From an uncultured Blautia sp. (lineage in GTDB: Bacteria > Bacillota > Clostridia > Lachnospirales > Lachnospiraceae), in NCBI GenBank assembly GCA_934378195.1, contig CAKRPO010000017.1:1-37583 (forward strand): DNA of 37,583 bases, read 5' to 3'. Below are positions 1 to 5,873 of the stretch, piece by piece. The notes under the pieces were generated by a model. The model ran no database searches. It saw only the letters and a program-made list of their open reading frames with translations, and was not told the DNA's origin. A program made the translations under genes and the position numbers. Numbering within the stretch: the first letter of the stretch is position 1; the number at the start of each line of letters is the position of its first letter.

Positions 1-1
1 G

Positions 2-238
2 CGAGGGATAAAGAGCCGAAATGTATATTTAAGTCTTGGAAATAAAGAAGAAAAGACACGAAATCCTGTTATGGCAAAAGTAGGAGACTGCATCAGAGAA
101 GGGTATGCATGGATAAAAGCAGAAGGAATAAACTGCACACTTGAGTGGAACCAGGGAGGACATTTCAAAGAACCGATGACGAGAATTGCAAGGGCATTTG
201 CCTGGGTGATGCAGCAGAATAAAAACGAAGCAGAGTAG
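2..238 (+). CDS. C-terminal fragment of a probable alpha/beta hydrolase
   Basis: An open frame enters from the left edge of the window and ends at the TAG at 236-238, giving 78 codons with no start inside the window that must be used. The residues include the stretch CTLEWNQGGHFKEP near the end. A Gly-His-Phe close to the C-terminus, followed by a short amphipathic helix (IARAFAWVMQQ), is what the last part of an alpha/beta hydrolase looks like, where the His would be the catalytic base. This family assignment is inference from a fragment. It ends 13 bases before the next gene and shares its strand, so the two are probably co-transcribed. The nucleophile and acid residues lie outside the window. 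Confidence 0.55.
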   Translation, partial: RGIKSRNVYLSLGNKEEKTRNPVMAKVGDCIREGYAWIKAEGINCTLEWNQGGHFKEPMTRIARAFAWVMQQNKNEAE

Positions 239-251
239 AGAAGGAGAACCT

Positions 252-872
252 ATGAAAACACGCGAAGAGGCACTGAAATTTGGATTATCCTTTAAAAATG
301 TATATGAAGAACGTCCATTCAAAGATCCAAACTGGCAGCTGGTGAGGGTGAAAGGAAGTAAGAAAGCCTTCCTATGGATCTATGAAAAAAACGGATATAT
401 CAATCTCAATGTAAAGGTAAATCCGGAATGGCGTGACTTCTGGCGGTCTGCGTATGATGCCGTGATCGCAGGATATCATCAGAATAAAGAGCACTGGAAT
501 ACGATCATTCTGGATGGCAGCATACCAGATAAAGACATCAAAAGAATGATCGCTGAAAGTTATGACATTATCACAGACAGCCCGACGAAACGCATCTACG
601 AAGCAGTCAAAAAGATTCCCAAAGGTCATGTGGCAACGTATGGAAGAGTGGCTGAGATGGCAGGCAATGCAAAGATGTCAAGAGCAGTTGGAAATGCCCT
701 GCACAAAAATCCGGACCCGGAGCACATTCCGTGCTTTCGTGTTGTAAACGCGAAGGGAGAACTGGCCGGAGCATTTGCGTTTGGAGGAGGCGGCGCACAG
801 GCGAAGCTTCTTGAAGAAGACGGGGTAGAAGTGATCGATGGCAGAGTAGATCTGGAGAAATATGGCATTTGA
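252..872 (+). CDS. YjbR/MmcQ-like domain fused to an alkyltransferase-like (MGMT/Atl) DNA-binding domain
   Basis: The 206-residue protein has two parts. Residues 1 to about 107 resemble the MmcQ/YjbR (DUF419) fold, which often accompanies DNA-binding modules. Residues about 112-193 resemble the C-terminal domain of O6-alkylguanine-DNA alkyltransferase: IYEAVKKIPKGHVATYG, an arginine-finger helix SRAVGNAL (Arg144) and the active-site region HIPCFRVV. The reactive cysteine is present (Cys161), but the next residue is Phe162, not the His of the canonical PCHR motif; Atl proteins instead have PWHR. It may therefore be a weak or non-catalytic alkylation-damage sensor, or still accept alkyl groups by another route. 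The start follows an AGAAGGAGAA ribosome site at 239-248. Family membership is fairly sure; activity is not. Confidence 0.85.
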   Translation: MKTREEALKFGLSFKNVYEERPFKDPNWQLVRVKGSKKAFLWIYEKNGYINLNVKVNPEWRDFWRSAYDAVIAGYHQNKEHWNTIILDGSIPDKDIKRMIAESYDIITDSPTKRIYEAVKKIPKGHVATYGRVAEMAGNAKMSRAVGNALHKNPDPEHIPCFRVVNAKGELAGAFAFGGGGAQAKLLEEDGVEVIDGRVDLEKYGI

Positions 873-892
873 TGATTTTTGCGATGAAATGA

Positions 893-920
893 ACGCAGAA
901 AGTGTCAGCTTTTTCTGCGT
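893..920 (+). repeat. Inverted repeat in the alkyltransferase/antiporter gap
   Basis: ACGCAGAAA at 893-901 is complementary to TTTCTGCGT at 912-920, a perfect 9-bp stem with a 10-base loop. It lies between the stop codon of the upstream gene and the ribosome site of the antiporter. No T-run follows it, so it is a poor intrinsic terminator. It could be an mRNA-stabilising hairpin or an operator. Confidence 0.5.
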
Positions 921-936
921 ATAGAAGGAGAAATTT

Positions 937-2121
937 ATGTTATTAAGTATTTCGTTGATTCTTATTTTGGGAATGTTCATGGGATGGATATGCCAGAAAA
1001 TTAAATTGCCGAGTTTACTTGGCATGTTGGTCACAGGTATTATTCTGGGACCATATATGCTTAATATGTTAGATGACAGTATTCTTGGAATATCTGCTGA
1101 ACTTCGTAAAATAGCATTGATCATTATTCTCACAAGAGCAGGGCTTGGACTGGATTTATCTGGTCTTAAAAAGATTGGAAGACCTGCAGTTCTTATGTGC
1201 TTTGTGCCTGCATCTTTTGAACTGATCGGCATGATCCTGCTGGCACCCAAATTAATGGGATTAACTGTATTGGAAGCGGCTATTATGGGAGCAGTACTTG
1301 CAGCAGTTTCACCGGCTGTTGTTGTTCCCAGAATGGTGAAGCTTATGGATGAAGGTTATGGAGTAAACGAAGGAATTCCACAATTGATTCTTGCAGGAGC
1401 ATCCGTTGATGATGTGTATGTTATAGTTCTGTTTTCCACATTTGTTGGAATGATGCAGGGCGAAGGCGCTTCTGTACTTAAGTTTGTGAATATTCCGATT
1501 TCAATATTGTTAGGAATTATGATCGGACTGTTACTTGGAGTCTTGCTGGCGTATTTCTTTGAGAAGGTACATATCCGGGATACGTCAAAGGTGCTTATTA
1601 TTTTGAGTATTTCATTTCTACTTGTAGTAATGGAAGATAAACTGACAACAGCAATTACATTTTCTGCATTGATCGCGATTATGTTTATTGGTATAGGATT
1701 ACAGAAAAAGAGGGAGGTTGTTGCGAAAAGACTTTCCGTGAAATATGGAAAATTATGGGTTGCAGCAGAAGTTTTTTTATTTGTGCTTGTGGGAGCAACA
1801 GTAAACATAGGATATCTTGGAAAAGTTGGAGTGAAGGCTTTAATTGTTATCATTGGGGCATTGGTATTTAGAATGGTGGGTGTATTTATGTGCCTGTTAG
1901 GAACTAGTCTTAAAAGAAAAGAGAGATTGTTTGCTATGCTGGCGTACACACCGAAAGCAACTGTTCAGGCTGCAATTGGAGGAATACCGCTTGCATTAGG
2001 TTTTGCCTGCGGAGATTTAGTACTTACAGTGGCAGTTCTTGCGATAGTACTTACTGCACCGCTGGGTGCATTTGCTATTGACTTGTCGTATAAAAAATTG
2101 CTGCAGCGAAATTACTTGTAA
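937..2121 (+). CDS. Cation/proton antiporter (CPA family membrane transporter)
   Basis: This 394-residue protein is almost wholly hydrophobic, with about 11-12 predicted membrane segments from residue 1 to 390. It matches the Na+(K+)/H+ exchanger superfamily: an N-terminal GxxxGxICQKIKLPSLLGMLVTGIILGP segment, a central region LTRAGLGLDLSGLKKIG, and LAGASVDDVYVIVLF carrying the paired aspartates that bind the ion in electrogenic CPA members. It would swap cytoplasmic Na+ or K+ for external protons at the plasma membrane. There is no C-terminal TrkA-N or universal-stress domain, so it is the bare transporter. The ATG at 937 has the ribosome site AGAAGGAG at 923-930. The substrate ion cannot be told from sequence. 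Confidence 0.87.
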   Translation: MLLSISLILILGMFMGWICQKIKLPSLLGMLVTGIILGPYMLNMLDDSILGISAELRKIALIIILTRAGLGLDLSGLKKIGRPAVLMCFVPASFELIGMILLAPKLMGLTVLEAAIMGAVLAAVSPAVVVPRMVKLMDEGYGVNEGIPQLILAGASVDDVYVIVLFSTFVGMMQGEGASVLKFVNIPISILLGIMIGLLLGVLLAYFFEKVHIRDTSKVLIILSISFLLVVMEDKLTTAITFSALIAIMFIGIGLQKKREVVAKRLSVKYGKLWVAAEVFLFVLVGATVNIGYLGKVGVKALIVIIGALVFRMVGVFMCLLGTSLKRKERLFAMLAYTPKATVQAAIGGIPLALGFACGDLVLTVAVLAIVLTAPLGAFAIDLSYKKLLQRNYL

Positions 2122-2146
2122 TTAATTCCGATTACAACTAATGTAC

Positions 2147-2175
2147 TTGTCAAGATTGCATTTTTGTCGTAGACT
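2147..2175 (+). promoter_or_regulatory. Sigma-A type promoter for the flavoprotein gene
   Basis: TTGTCA at 2147-2152 and TAGACT at 2170-2175 are separated by 17 bases and lie about 50 bases before the ribosome site of the next gene. Five of six and four of six bases match the consensus. Confidence 0.5.
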
Positions 2176-2226
2176 GGTAAAAATTAAAAGATGACCTCAG
2201 GCCGTCAAAAGGAGAGAAGAACTATT

Positions 2227-2844
2227 ATGAAAGTACTTATGCTCAATGGAAGTCCGAAGACGAATGGAAATACGTCCATTGCACTCAGAGAAATGGAGAA
2301 AGTTTTTAAAGAAAACGGAGTAGAAACTGAGATTGTTACAGTCGGCAACAAAGCCATCCGTGGCTGCGTAGCCTGTAATTCCTGTTGTGAAAAAGGAAAA
2401 TGCGTGTTTGACGATGTGGTGAATGAACTTGCACTGAAATTTGAAGAGGCAGATGGTCTTGTGATCGCAAGCCCAGTTTATTATGCATCTGCAAACGCGA
2501 CTTTAATTGCCTGTCTTGACCGTCTGTTTTACAGCAGTCACTTTGACAAGACCATGAAAGTCGGTGCAAGTGTTGCTTGTGCGAGACGAGGCGGATGTTC
2601 AGCGACATTTGACGAACTCAATAAATATTTCACGATTTCAGGTATGCCGGTCGCATCCAGTCAGTACTGGAACAGCATCCACGGAAGAACTCCGGGAGAA
2701 GCAGAGCAGGATGAAGAAGGTAAGCAGACTATGCGGACACTTGCCGCAAACATGACTTTCCTGATGAAGAGTATCGCACTTGGCAAAGAAAAGTTCGGCC
2801 TTCCGGAGAAAGAAGAAAGAGTAGCAACACACTTTATTCGATAA
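2227..2844 (+). CDS. Flavodoxin-fold NAD(P)H-dependent oxidoreductase, iron-sulfur flavoprotein-like
   Basis: The 205-residue product begins MKVLMLNGSPKTNGNT, the FMN phosphate-binding loop of the NADPH-dependent FMN reductase / iron-sulfur flavoprotein group. Residues about 47-59 read C-V-A-C-N-S-C-C-E-K-G-K-C, which contains the compact CX2CX2CX5C spacing known to bind a [4Fe-4S] cluster in Isf proteins. ASPVYYASANATLIACLDRLFY further down is the family's second FMN-contact region. It probably passes electrons between a pyridine nucleotide or ferredoxin and an unknown acceptor in the cytoplasm. I chose the ATG at 2227 because GGAGAGAAG at 2210-2218 sits at the right distance; an in-frame ATG at 2191 has no ribosome site. 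It appears to be transcribed alone. Confidence 0.85.
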   Translation: MKVLMLNGSPKTNGNTSIALREMEKVFKENGVETEIVTVGNKAIRGCVACNSCCEKGKCVFDDVVNELALKFEEADGLVIASPVYYASANATLIACLDRLFYSSHFDKTMKVGASVACARRGGCSATFDELNKYFTISGMPVASSQYWNSIHGRTPGEAEQDEEGKQTMRTLAANMTFLMKSIALGKEKFGLPEKEERVATHFIR

Positions 2845-2856
2845 AAGTCATTATAA

Positions 2857-2937
2857 ATTGAACGATCAGGAAAAGCTGTACAGCTTTTTGAGATAGAAAT
2901 TGAACATCTTAGCGGTAAAGAGATTCAGGAGAAATAA
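2857..2937 (+). pseudogene. Possible relic: 3' end of a recombinase-like or element-borne gene
   Basis: Twenty-six sense codons lie between an in-frame TAA at 2854 and the TAA at 2935-2937, with no start codon or ribosome site. The end of the reading is FEIEIEHLSGKEIQEK, a protein-like charged tail. I have a memory, not checked, of similar tails and of the following sequence recurring in Lachnospiraceae genomes near mobile elements. Its place beside a tRNA gene fits an integration-site scar. This is a weak call. Confidence 0.25.
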
Positions 2938-2943
2938 ATCAAA

Positions 2944-2988
2944 CAGGAGAGTGCCAAAAACAATTTTTTGTTTTTGGCATGTCTCCTG
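2944..2988. repeat. Long imperfect hairpin beside the possible relic
   Basis: CAGGAGA at 2944-2950 pairs with TCTCCTG at 2982-2988, and TGCCAAAAAC at 2952-2961 pairs with GTTTTTGGCA at 2970-2979, giving 17 paired bases with a small bulge and an 8-base loop. It is followed by GGTTACC and GGTTAC in direct orientation (about 2990-3006). It could be a terminator of a lost gene or the end of a mobile element. Confidence 0.5.
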
Positions 2989-3027
2989 TGGTTACCTTTT
3001 TGGTTACTTCTTATAACAGAGTAAAAC

Positions 3028-3066
3028 GAAAAAACCGGAAAACCTTGATTTTACAAGGCTTTCCGG
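3028..3066 (-). terminator. Intrinsic terminator of the tRNA-Ser/tRNA-Trp transcript
   Basis: Read on the minus strand, CCGGAAAGCCTTG (3066-3054) pairs with CAAGGTTTTCCGG (3047-3035) around a 6-base loop, and a run of six T follows. It starts 13 bases after the 3' end of tRNA-Trp. Confidence 0.85.
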
Positions 3067-3078
3067 CTCTTAATTTAG

Positions 3079-3149
3079 CAGGGGATGAGAGAATCGAACT
3101 CCCACCAAAGGTTTTGGAGACCCCTATCATACCATTTGACCAATCCCCT
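3079..3149 (-). tRNA. tRNA-Trp (anticodon CCA)
   Basis: On the minus strand the acceptor arm AGGGGAT pairs with ATCCCCT, with G as discriminator base. The D arm is GTCA/TGAT. The anticodon arm GGGGT/ACCTT encloses the loop CTCCAAA, which puts CCA at the anticodon. The T arm GGGAG/CTCTC encloses TTCGATT. The 3' CCA is not encoded. It is the second gene of a two-tRNA transcript that begins at a strong promoter upstream of tRNA-Ser. Confidence 0.95.
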
Positions 3150-3222
3150 ATATTATTGAAATAATTGCAACTTCATCTGCAACAAAACGAATTATAGCAG
3201 ATAGCATGCAGTTTGTCAATAG

Positions 3223-3310
3223 CGGAGATGGAGGGATTTGAACCCTCGCACCGGTTACCCGATCTACCGCATTTCGAGTGCGGACCCTTCAGCCACTTGG
3301 GTACATCTCC
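3223..3310 (-). tRNA. tRNA-Ser (anticodon CGA)
   Basis: On the minus strand the acceptor arm GGAGATG pairs with CATCTCC, with G as discriminator base. The anticodon arm CCGCA/TGCGG encloses CTCGAAA, so the anticodon is CGA, reading UCG codons. A long variable arm (ATCGGGTAACCGGT) marks it as a class II tRNA, as expected for serine. CCA is not encoded. It is the first gene of the Ser-Trp pair. Confidence 0.96.
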
Positions 3311-3339
3311 ATTTCTCAAAATTGTCTCAAACATGTTTT

Positions 3340-3368
3340 ATTATATAGTCTGTTTGTCGAAAGGTCAA
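3340..3368 (-). promoter_or_regulatory. Strong promoter of the tRNA-Ser/tRNA-Trp pair
   Basis: On the minus strand TTGACC (3368-3363) is followed after exactly 17 bases by TATAAT (3345-3340). It lies about 30 bases before tRNA-Ser, with A/T-rich sequence above the -35. Confidence 0.8.
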
Positions 3369-3380
3369 TTCTTTTTTTTG

Positions 3381-3409
3381 TTGACGCGAAAAGAATACTA
3401 TAATATGAT
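3381..3409 (+). promoter_or_regulatory. Promoter of the serine acetyltransferase gene
   Basis: TTGACG at 3381-3386 and TATGAT at 3404-3409 are 17 bases apart. The promoter is divergent from, but does not overlap, the tRNA promoter. It implies a leader of about 100 bases, containing the hairpin at 3420-3446. I saw no T-box specifier or T-box sequence in that leader. Confidence 0.6.
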
Positions 3410-3419
3410 ATAGAGAAAG

Positions 3420-3446
3420 GTTACTGTGAACGAAGTGAACAGTGAC
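3420..3446 (+). repeat. GTTAC-stem leader hairpin, copy before serine acetyltransferase
   Basis: GTTACTGT at 3420-3427 pairs with ACAGTGAC at 3439-3446 around the 11-base loop GAACGAAGTGA. The same loop and a base-paired variant of the stem recur before topA at 27674-27700; a hairpin with the same stem but another loop precedes the minus-strand gene ending at 6971. Confidence 0.7.
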
Positions 3447-3517
3447 ATCAAATCCGCAGAGTATTAATACAGCAGGTATTAGCAGCTTTGCAGAAAGTGC
3501 GGAAAGAGGTTAGATTC

Positions 3518-4450
3518 ATGAACAGAAAAAAAGACGTAATTGTTAAGGCTACGGCAGCTTTGACTGAGAATTATAGAAAAGAAGAGTTATTTATGCCGAA
3601 GAATAACCGTGAACTTCCAAGCAGGGCAGCAGTGATCGATGTTGTCAAGGAGCTTCGTTCAGTTATTTTTCCAGGCTATTTTTGGAATGACTCAGCAGCA
3701 AAGGTATTTCCAGAACATTTTGCCGGATACCGATTGAATGATCTTTATGACAGACTCAAAGAACAGATTAAAATTGCACTGTTGTATGCACAGCCGGAAC
3801 TGGTGCAGGATGGAGCAGACGAAGAAGCTGACCGTATCTGTGCCGGATTTTTTGAGCAGCTTCCAGATGTGCAGCAGCGCCTTCTGAAGGATGTCCAGGC
3901 TGGCTTTGATGGTGACCCGGCAGCAAAGAGTAAAGAAGAAATCATATCTTCTTATCCAGGACTGTTTGCTATTTATGTATATCGTCTTGCACATCTTTTA
4001 TATAAAGAAGAAGTTCCATATATTCCGCGAATCATGACTGAATATGCACATGGAAAGACAGGAATTGACATTAATCCCGGGGCGACGATCGGAGATTATT
4101 TCTTCATTGATCATGGTACAGGCGTGGTAATTGGTGAGACAACTGAGATTGGATGCAATGTGAAATTGTATCAGGGAGTGACGCTTGGAGCACTTTCTAC
4201 CAGACAGGGACAGCAGCTTGCAAATGTGAAGCGTCATCCTACGATCAGGGATAATGTGACAATCTACTCTAATGCATCTGTGCTTGGTGGAGAAACGGTC
4301 GTTGGAGAGAATACGATCATTGGTGGTAATACATTTATTACAGAATCTGTTCCGGCAAATACAAAGGTCAGTGCCAAGAGCCCGGAACTTGTGATCAAGA
4401 AATCCCGCAGTGCAGTATCCAAAGCAGACGTCTGGGATTGGCAGGATTAA
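3518..4450 (+). CDS. cysE: Serine O-acetyltransferase, long EpsC-like form
   Basis: The 310-residue enzyme transfers acetyl from acetyl-CoA to L-serine, giving O-acetylserine for cysteine synthesis in the cytoplasm. Residues 1 to about 165 are the alpha-helical N-terminal domain of the long form found in Clostridia and Bacteroidetes. Residues about 180-300 are left-handed beta-helix hexapeptide repeats (for example INPGATIGDYFFIDHGTG). Asp184 and His199 have the spacing of the catalytic Asp-His pair of E. coli CysE, and RHPTIR (His240) matches the second conserved histidine. I chose the ATG at 3518 over an in-frame TTG at 3488 because AAAGAGGTT at 3503-3511 precedes it; an ATG at 3594 would cut into the N-terminal domain. 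It is transcribed alone from the promoter at 3381-3409. No cysteine synthase gene is nearby. Confidence 0.92.
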   Translation: MNRKKDVIVKATAALTENYRKEELFMPKNNRELPSRAAVIDVVKELRSVIFPGYFWNDSAAKVFPEHFAGYRLNDLYDRLKEQIKIALLYAQPELVQDGADEEADRICAGFFEQLPDVQQRLLKDVQAGFDGDPAAKSKEEIISSYPGLFAIYVYRLAHLLYKEEVPYIPRIMTEYAHGKTGIDINPGATIGDYFFIDHGTGVVIGETTEIGCNVKLYQGVTLGALSTRQGQQLANVKRHPTIRDNVTIYSNASVLGGETVVGENTIIGGNTFITESVPANTKVSAKSPELVIKKSRSAVSKADVWDWQD

Positions 4451-4531
4451 ATTTTTAAAGCTGACCAAATAATACAAAATAACAGGAAAAAATATAAAAT
4501 AAAAAAATTTAAAAAAATTTGAAATTACCTG

Positions 4532-4560
4532 TTGACAAACCATGAGTTATAAGATATACT
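4532..4560 (+). promoter_or_regulatory. Strong promoter of the tRNA-Gly pair
   Basis: TTGACA at 4532-4537 and TATACT at 4555-4560, separated by 17 bases, lie about 50 bases before the first tRNA-Gly. The sequence above is rich in A and T runs (4490-4520), resembling an UP element. Confidence 0.8.
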
Positions 4561-4611
4561 CAATATCGTTGAAGCGAGCAAAACACAAGCGCAACGCAAG
4601 AACAGCGATAT

Positions 4612-4682
4612 GCGGGTGTAGTTCAATGGTAGAACACCAGCCTTCCAAGCTGGATACGTGGGTTCGATTCCCATCACCCGCT
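4612..4682 (+). tRNA. tRNA-Gly (anticodon TCC)
   Basis: The acceptor arm GCGGGTG pairs with CACCCGC, with T as discriminator base. The anticodon arm CCAGC/GCTGG encloses CTTCCAA, so the anticodon is TCC. The T loop is TTCGATT. CCA is not encoded. It is the first of two glycine tRNAs on one short transcript, five bases before the next. Confidence 0.96.
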
Positions 4683-4687
4683 CTTAT

Positions 4688-4760
4688 GCGATAGTGGCGT
4701 AGTTGGTAACGCGCGACCTTGCCAAGGTCGAGACCGCGGGTTCGAGCCCCGTCTATCGCT
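4688..4760 (+). tRNA. tRNA-Gly (anticodon GCC)
   Basis: The acceptor arm GCGATAG pairs with CTATCGC. The anticodon arm CGACC/GGTCG encloses TTGCCAA, so the anticodon is GCC. The T loop is TTCGAGC. CCA is not encoded. The 68 bases of the second copy visible at the right end of the window, on the other strand, are identical to this gene. Confidence 0.96.
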
Positions 4761-4763
4761 CTT

Positions 4764-4794
4764 AAGGACTCTGAGTTTTCAGAGTCCTTTTTTT
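4764..4794 (+). terminator. Intrinsic terminator of the tRNA-Gly pair
   Basis: AAGGACTCTGA at 4764-4774 pairs perfectly with TCAGAGTCCTT at 4779-4789 around a 4-base loop. A run of T follows. It starts four bases after the second tRNA. Confidence 0.92.
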
Positions 4795-4795
4795 A

Positions 4796-4831
4796 TGTAA
4801 TAGGAAATTACTCTGTAATGTTCCGATAACG
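4796..4831 (+). repeat. 36-bp palindromic repeat, copy 1
   Basis: This copy begins at the end of the T-run of the tRNA terminator. It has the core AAATTACTCTGTAATGTTCC at 4805-4824 and outer arms TGTAATAGGAA and TTCCGATAACG, and is followed by TAAAAAAT. The other copies are at 24691-24726 and 33015-33050. Confidence 0.75.
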
Positions 4832-4862
4832 TAAAAAATATAAAAGTCAGGAGGAATGAACA

Positions 4863-5576
4863 ATGCCAGTACCAACCCCTCATATCGAAGCGAAAAAAGG
4901 CGAGATTGCAAAGAATGTTCTGATGCCGGGAGATCCACTTCGTGCAAAATATGTGGCAGAACATTTTTTAGAGAATGCCAGACTGGTCAACCAGGTCAGA
5001 AATATGTATGCGTATACCGGAACGTATAAAGGTAAAGAATTGACCGTTATGGCAAGTGGTATGGGAATGCCATCTATAGGGATTTATTCCTATGAGTTGT
5101 ACAAGTTTTATGATGTAGAGAATATTATCCGTATTGGTTCGGCTGGTTCTTATACAGAACGTCTTGCAGTACTCGACGTTGTTCTTGCAGACAGTGTATG
5201 GAGTCAGTCCAGCTTTGCAAAAGTACAGAATGGATGTCAGGATGATGTACTGTATCCGTCAAAAGAACTGAATGACAGAATTCTTGAGGCAGCAGAGCAC
5301 CTGCAGATTCCGGTCAAGACTGCACGGGTTCATTCCTGTGATGTGTTTTATCCGGAAGAATATATGGAGGATTTCAGGGAAATCAATCGAAAACATCAGT
5401 GTGAGTGTATAGAAATGGAAAGCTTCGCACTGTTTCACAATGCGAAGCTTCTGGGCAAAAAAGCGGCATGCCTCCTGACTATTTCAGACTCTTTTGTGAC
5501 ACATGAAGAATTATCGTCACTGGCAAGACAGGAGTCTTTTGAAAATATGATGAAAATAGCGTTGGAGTCCTGCTGA
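4863..5576 (+). CDS. deoD: Purine nucleoside phosphorylase, DeoD type
   Basis: The 237-residue protein has the length and motifs of the hexameric DeoD family: TPHIEAKKGEIAKNVLMPGDPLRAKY (phosphate and ribose contacts), NMYAYTGTYKGKELTVMASGMGMPS, CIEMES at 182-187 (ribose and base contact) and TISDS with the catalytic acid Asp209. It splits purine ribo- or deoxyribonucleosides with phosphate into base and sugar 1-phosphate in the cytoplasm, feeding salvage. The ribosome site is CAGGAGGAA at 4849-4857. It lies downstream of the tRNA-Gly terminator and a palindromic repeat, with no good promoter seen between, so its transcription start is unclear. Its TGA stop directly abuts the stop of the convergent gene. 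Confidence 0.95.
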   Translation: MPVPTPHIEAKKGEIAKNVLMPGDPLRAKYVAEHFLENARLVNQVRNMYAYTGTYKGKELTVMASGMGMPSIGIYSYELYKFYDVENIIRIGSAGSYTERLAVLDVVLADSVWSQSSFAKVQNGCQDDVLYPSKELNDRILEAAEHLQIPVKTARVHSCDVFYPEEYMEDFREINRKHQCECIEMESFALFHNAKLLGKKAACLLTISDSFVTHEELSSLARQESFENMMKIALESC

Positions 5577-5792
5577 TCAGGAAGAAGTTCTGTCCTGTTC
5601 CACCAGACCATAAAAAGAAAGAAGATAGAGCCCGCATAGACCAACCAGTCCATAAATGATTCTGGAAAGCCAGCTCATACTTCCAAAGAGAAGTGCTACG
5701 AGGTTCAGGTTAAAAAATCCGATCAGCCCCCAGTTAATGGCGCCGATCACGGCGATTGTCAGTGAAAAATACTGTAAAAATTTATTTCCCAT
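5577..5792 (-). CDS. Small DUF378 family membrane protein
   Basis: The 71-residue protein has two membrane helices, roughly residues 8-32 and 42-62. The pattern AVIGAINWGLIGFFNLNLVALLFG followed by SRIIYGLVGLCGLY is typical of DUF378, a widespread small membrane family of unknown function. The ATG at 5792 has AGGATGGTG upstream on the minus strand. Its TGA is the reverse complement of bases 5577-5579, immediately after the deoD stop, so the two converge with no gap. No function should be assumed. Confidence 0.88.
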   Translation of the reverse strand: MGNKFLQYFSLTIAVIGAINWGLIGFFNLNLVALLFGSMSWLSRIIYGLVGLCGLYLLSFYGLVEQDRTSS

Positions 5793-5832
5793 AAGTCACC
5801 ATCCTTTCATACTGCTAGTATGGCGGGATAAC

Positions 5833-5873
5833 AAAAAAATATTCGCGACAGATTTGGTCTGCCGCGAATATTT
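5833..5873 (-). terminator. Terminator after the membrane-anchored DUF gene
   Basis: A 14-bp stem with one mismatch (5839-5852 with 5858-5871) has a 5-base loop. On the minus strand it ends in seven T. It begins right at the stop codon of the gene at 5874-6971. T-rich sequence on the other side could let it work in both directions. Confidence 0.85.

Noticed and set aside
2979..3164. A 61-codon frame on plus containing DERIELPPKVLETP
   Set aside because: It is the antisense translation of tRNA-Trp and its terminator, a well-known type of false gene call.
3213..3413. A 66-codon frame on plus containing EGFEPSHRLPDLPHF
   Set aside because: It is the antisense translation of tRNA-Ser; no ribosome site or family support.
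3410..3517. Possible T-box or other amino-acid riboswitch before serine acetyltransferase
   Set aside because: No T-box consensus (AGGGTGGNACCGCG-like) and no terminator/antiterminator pair are present in the leader.
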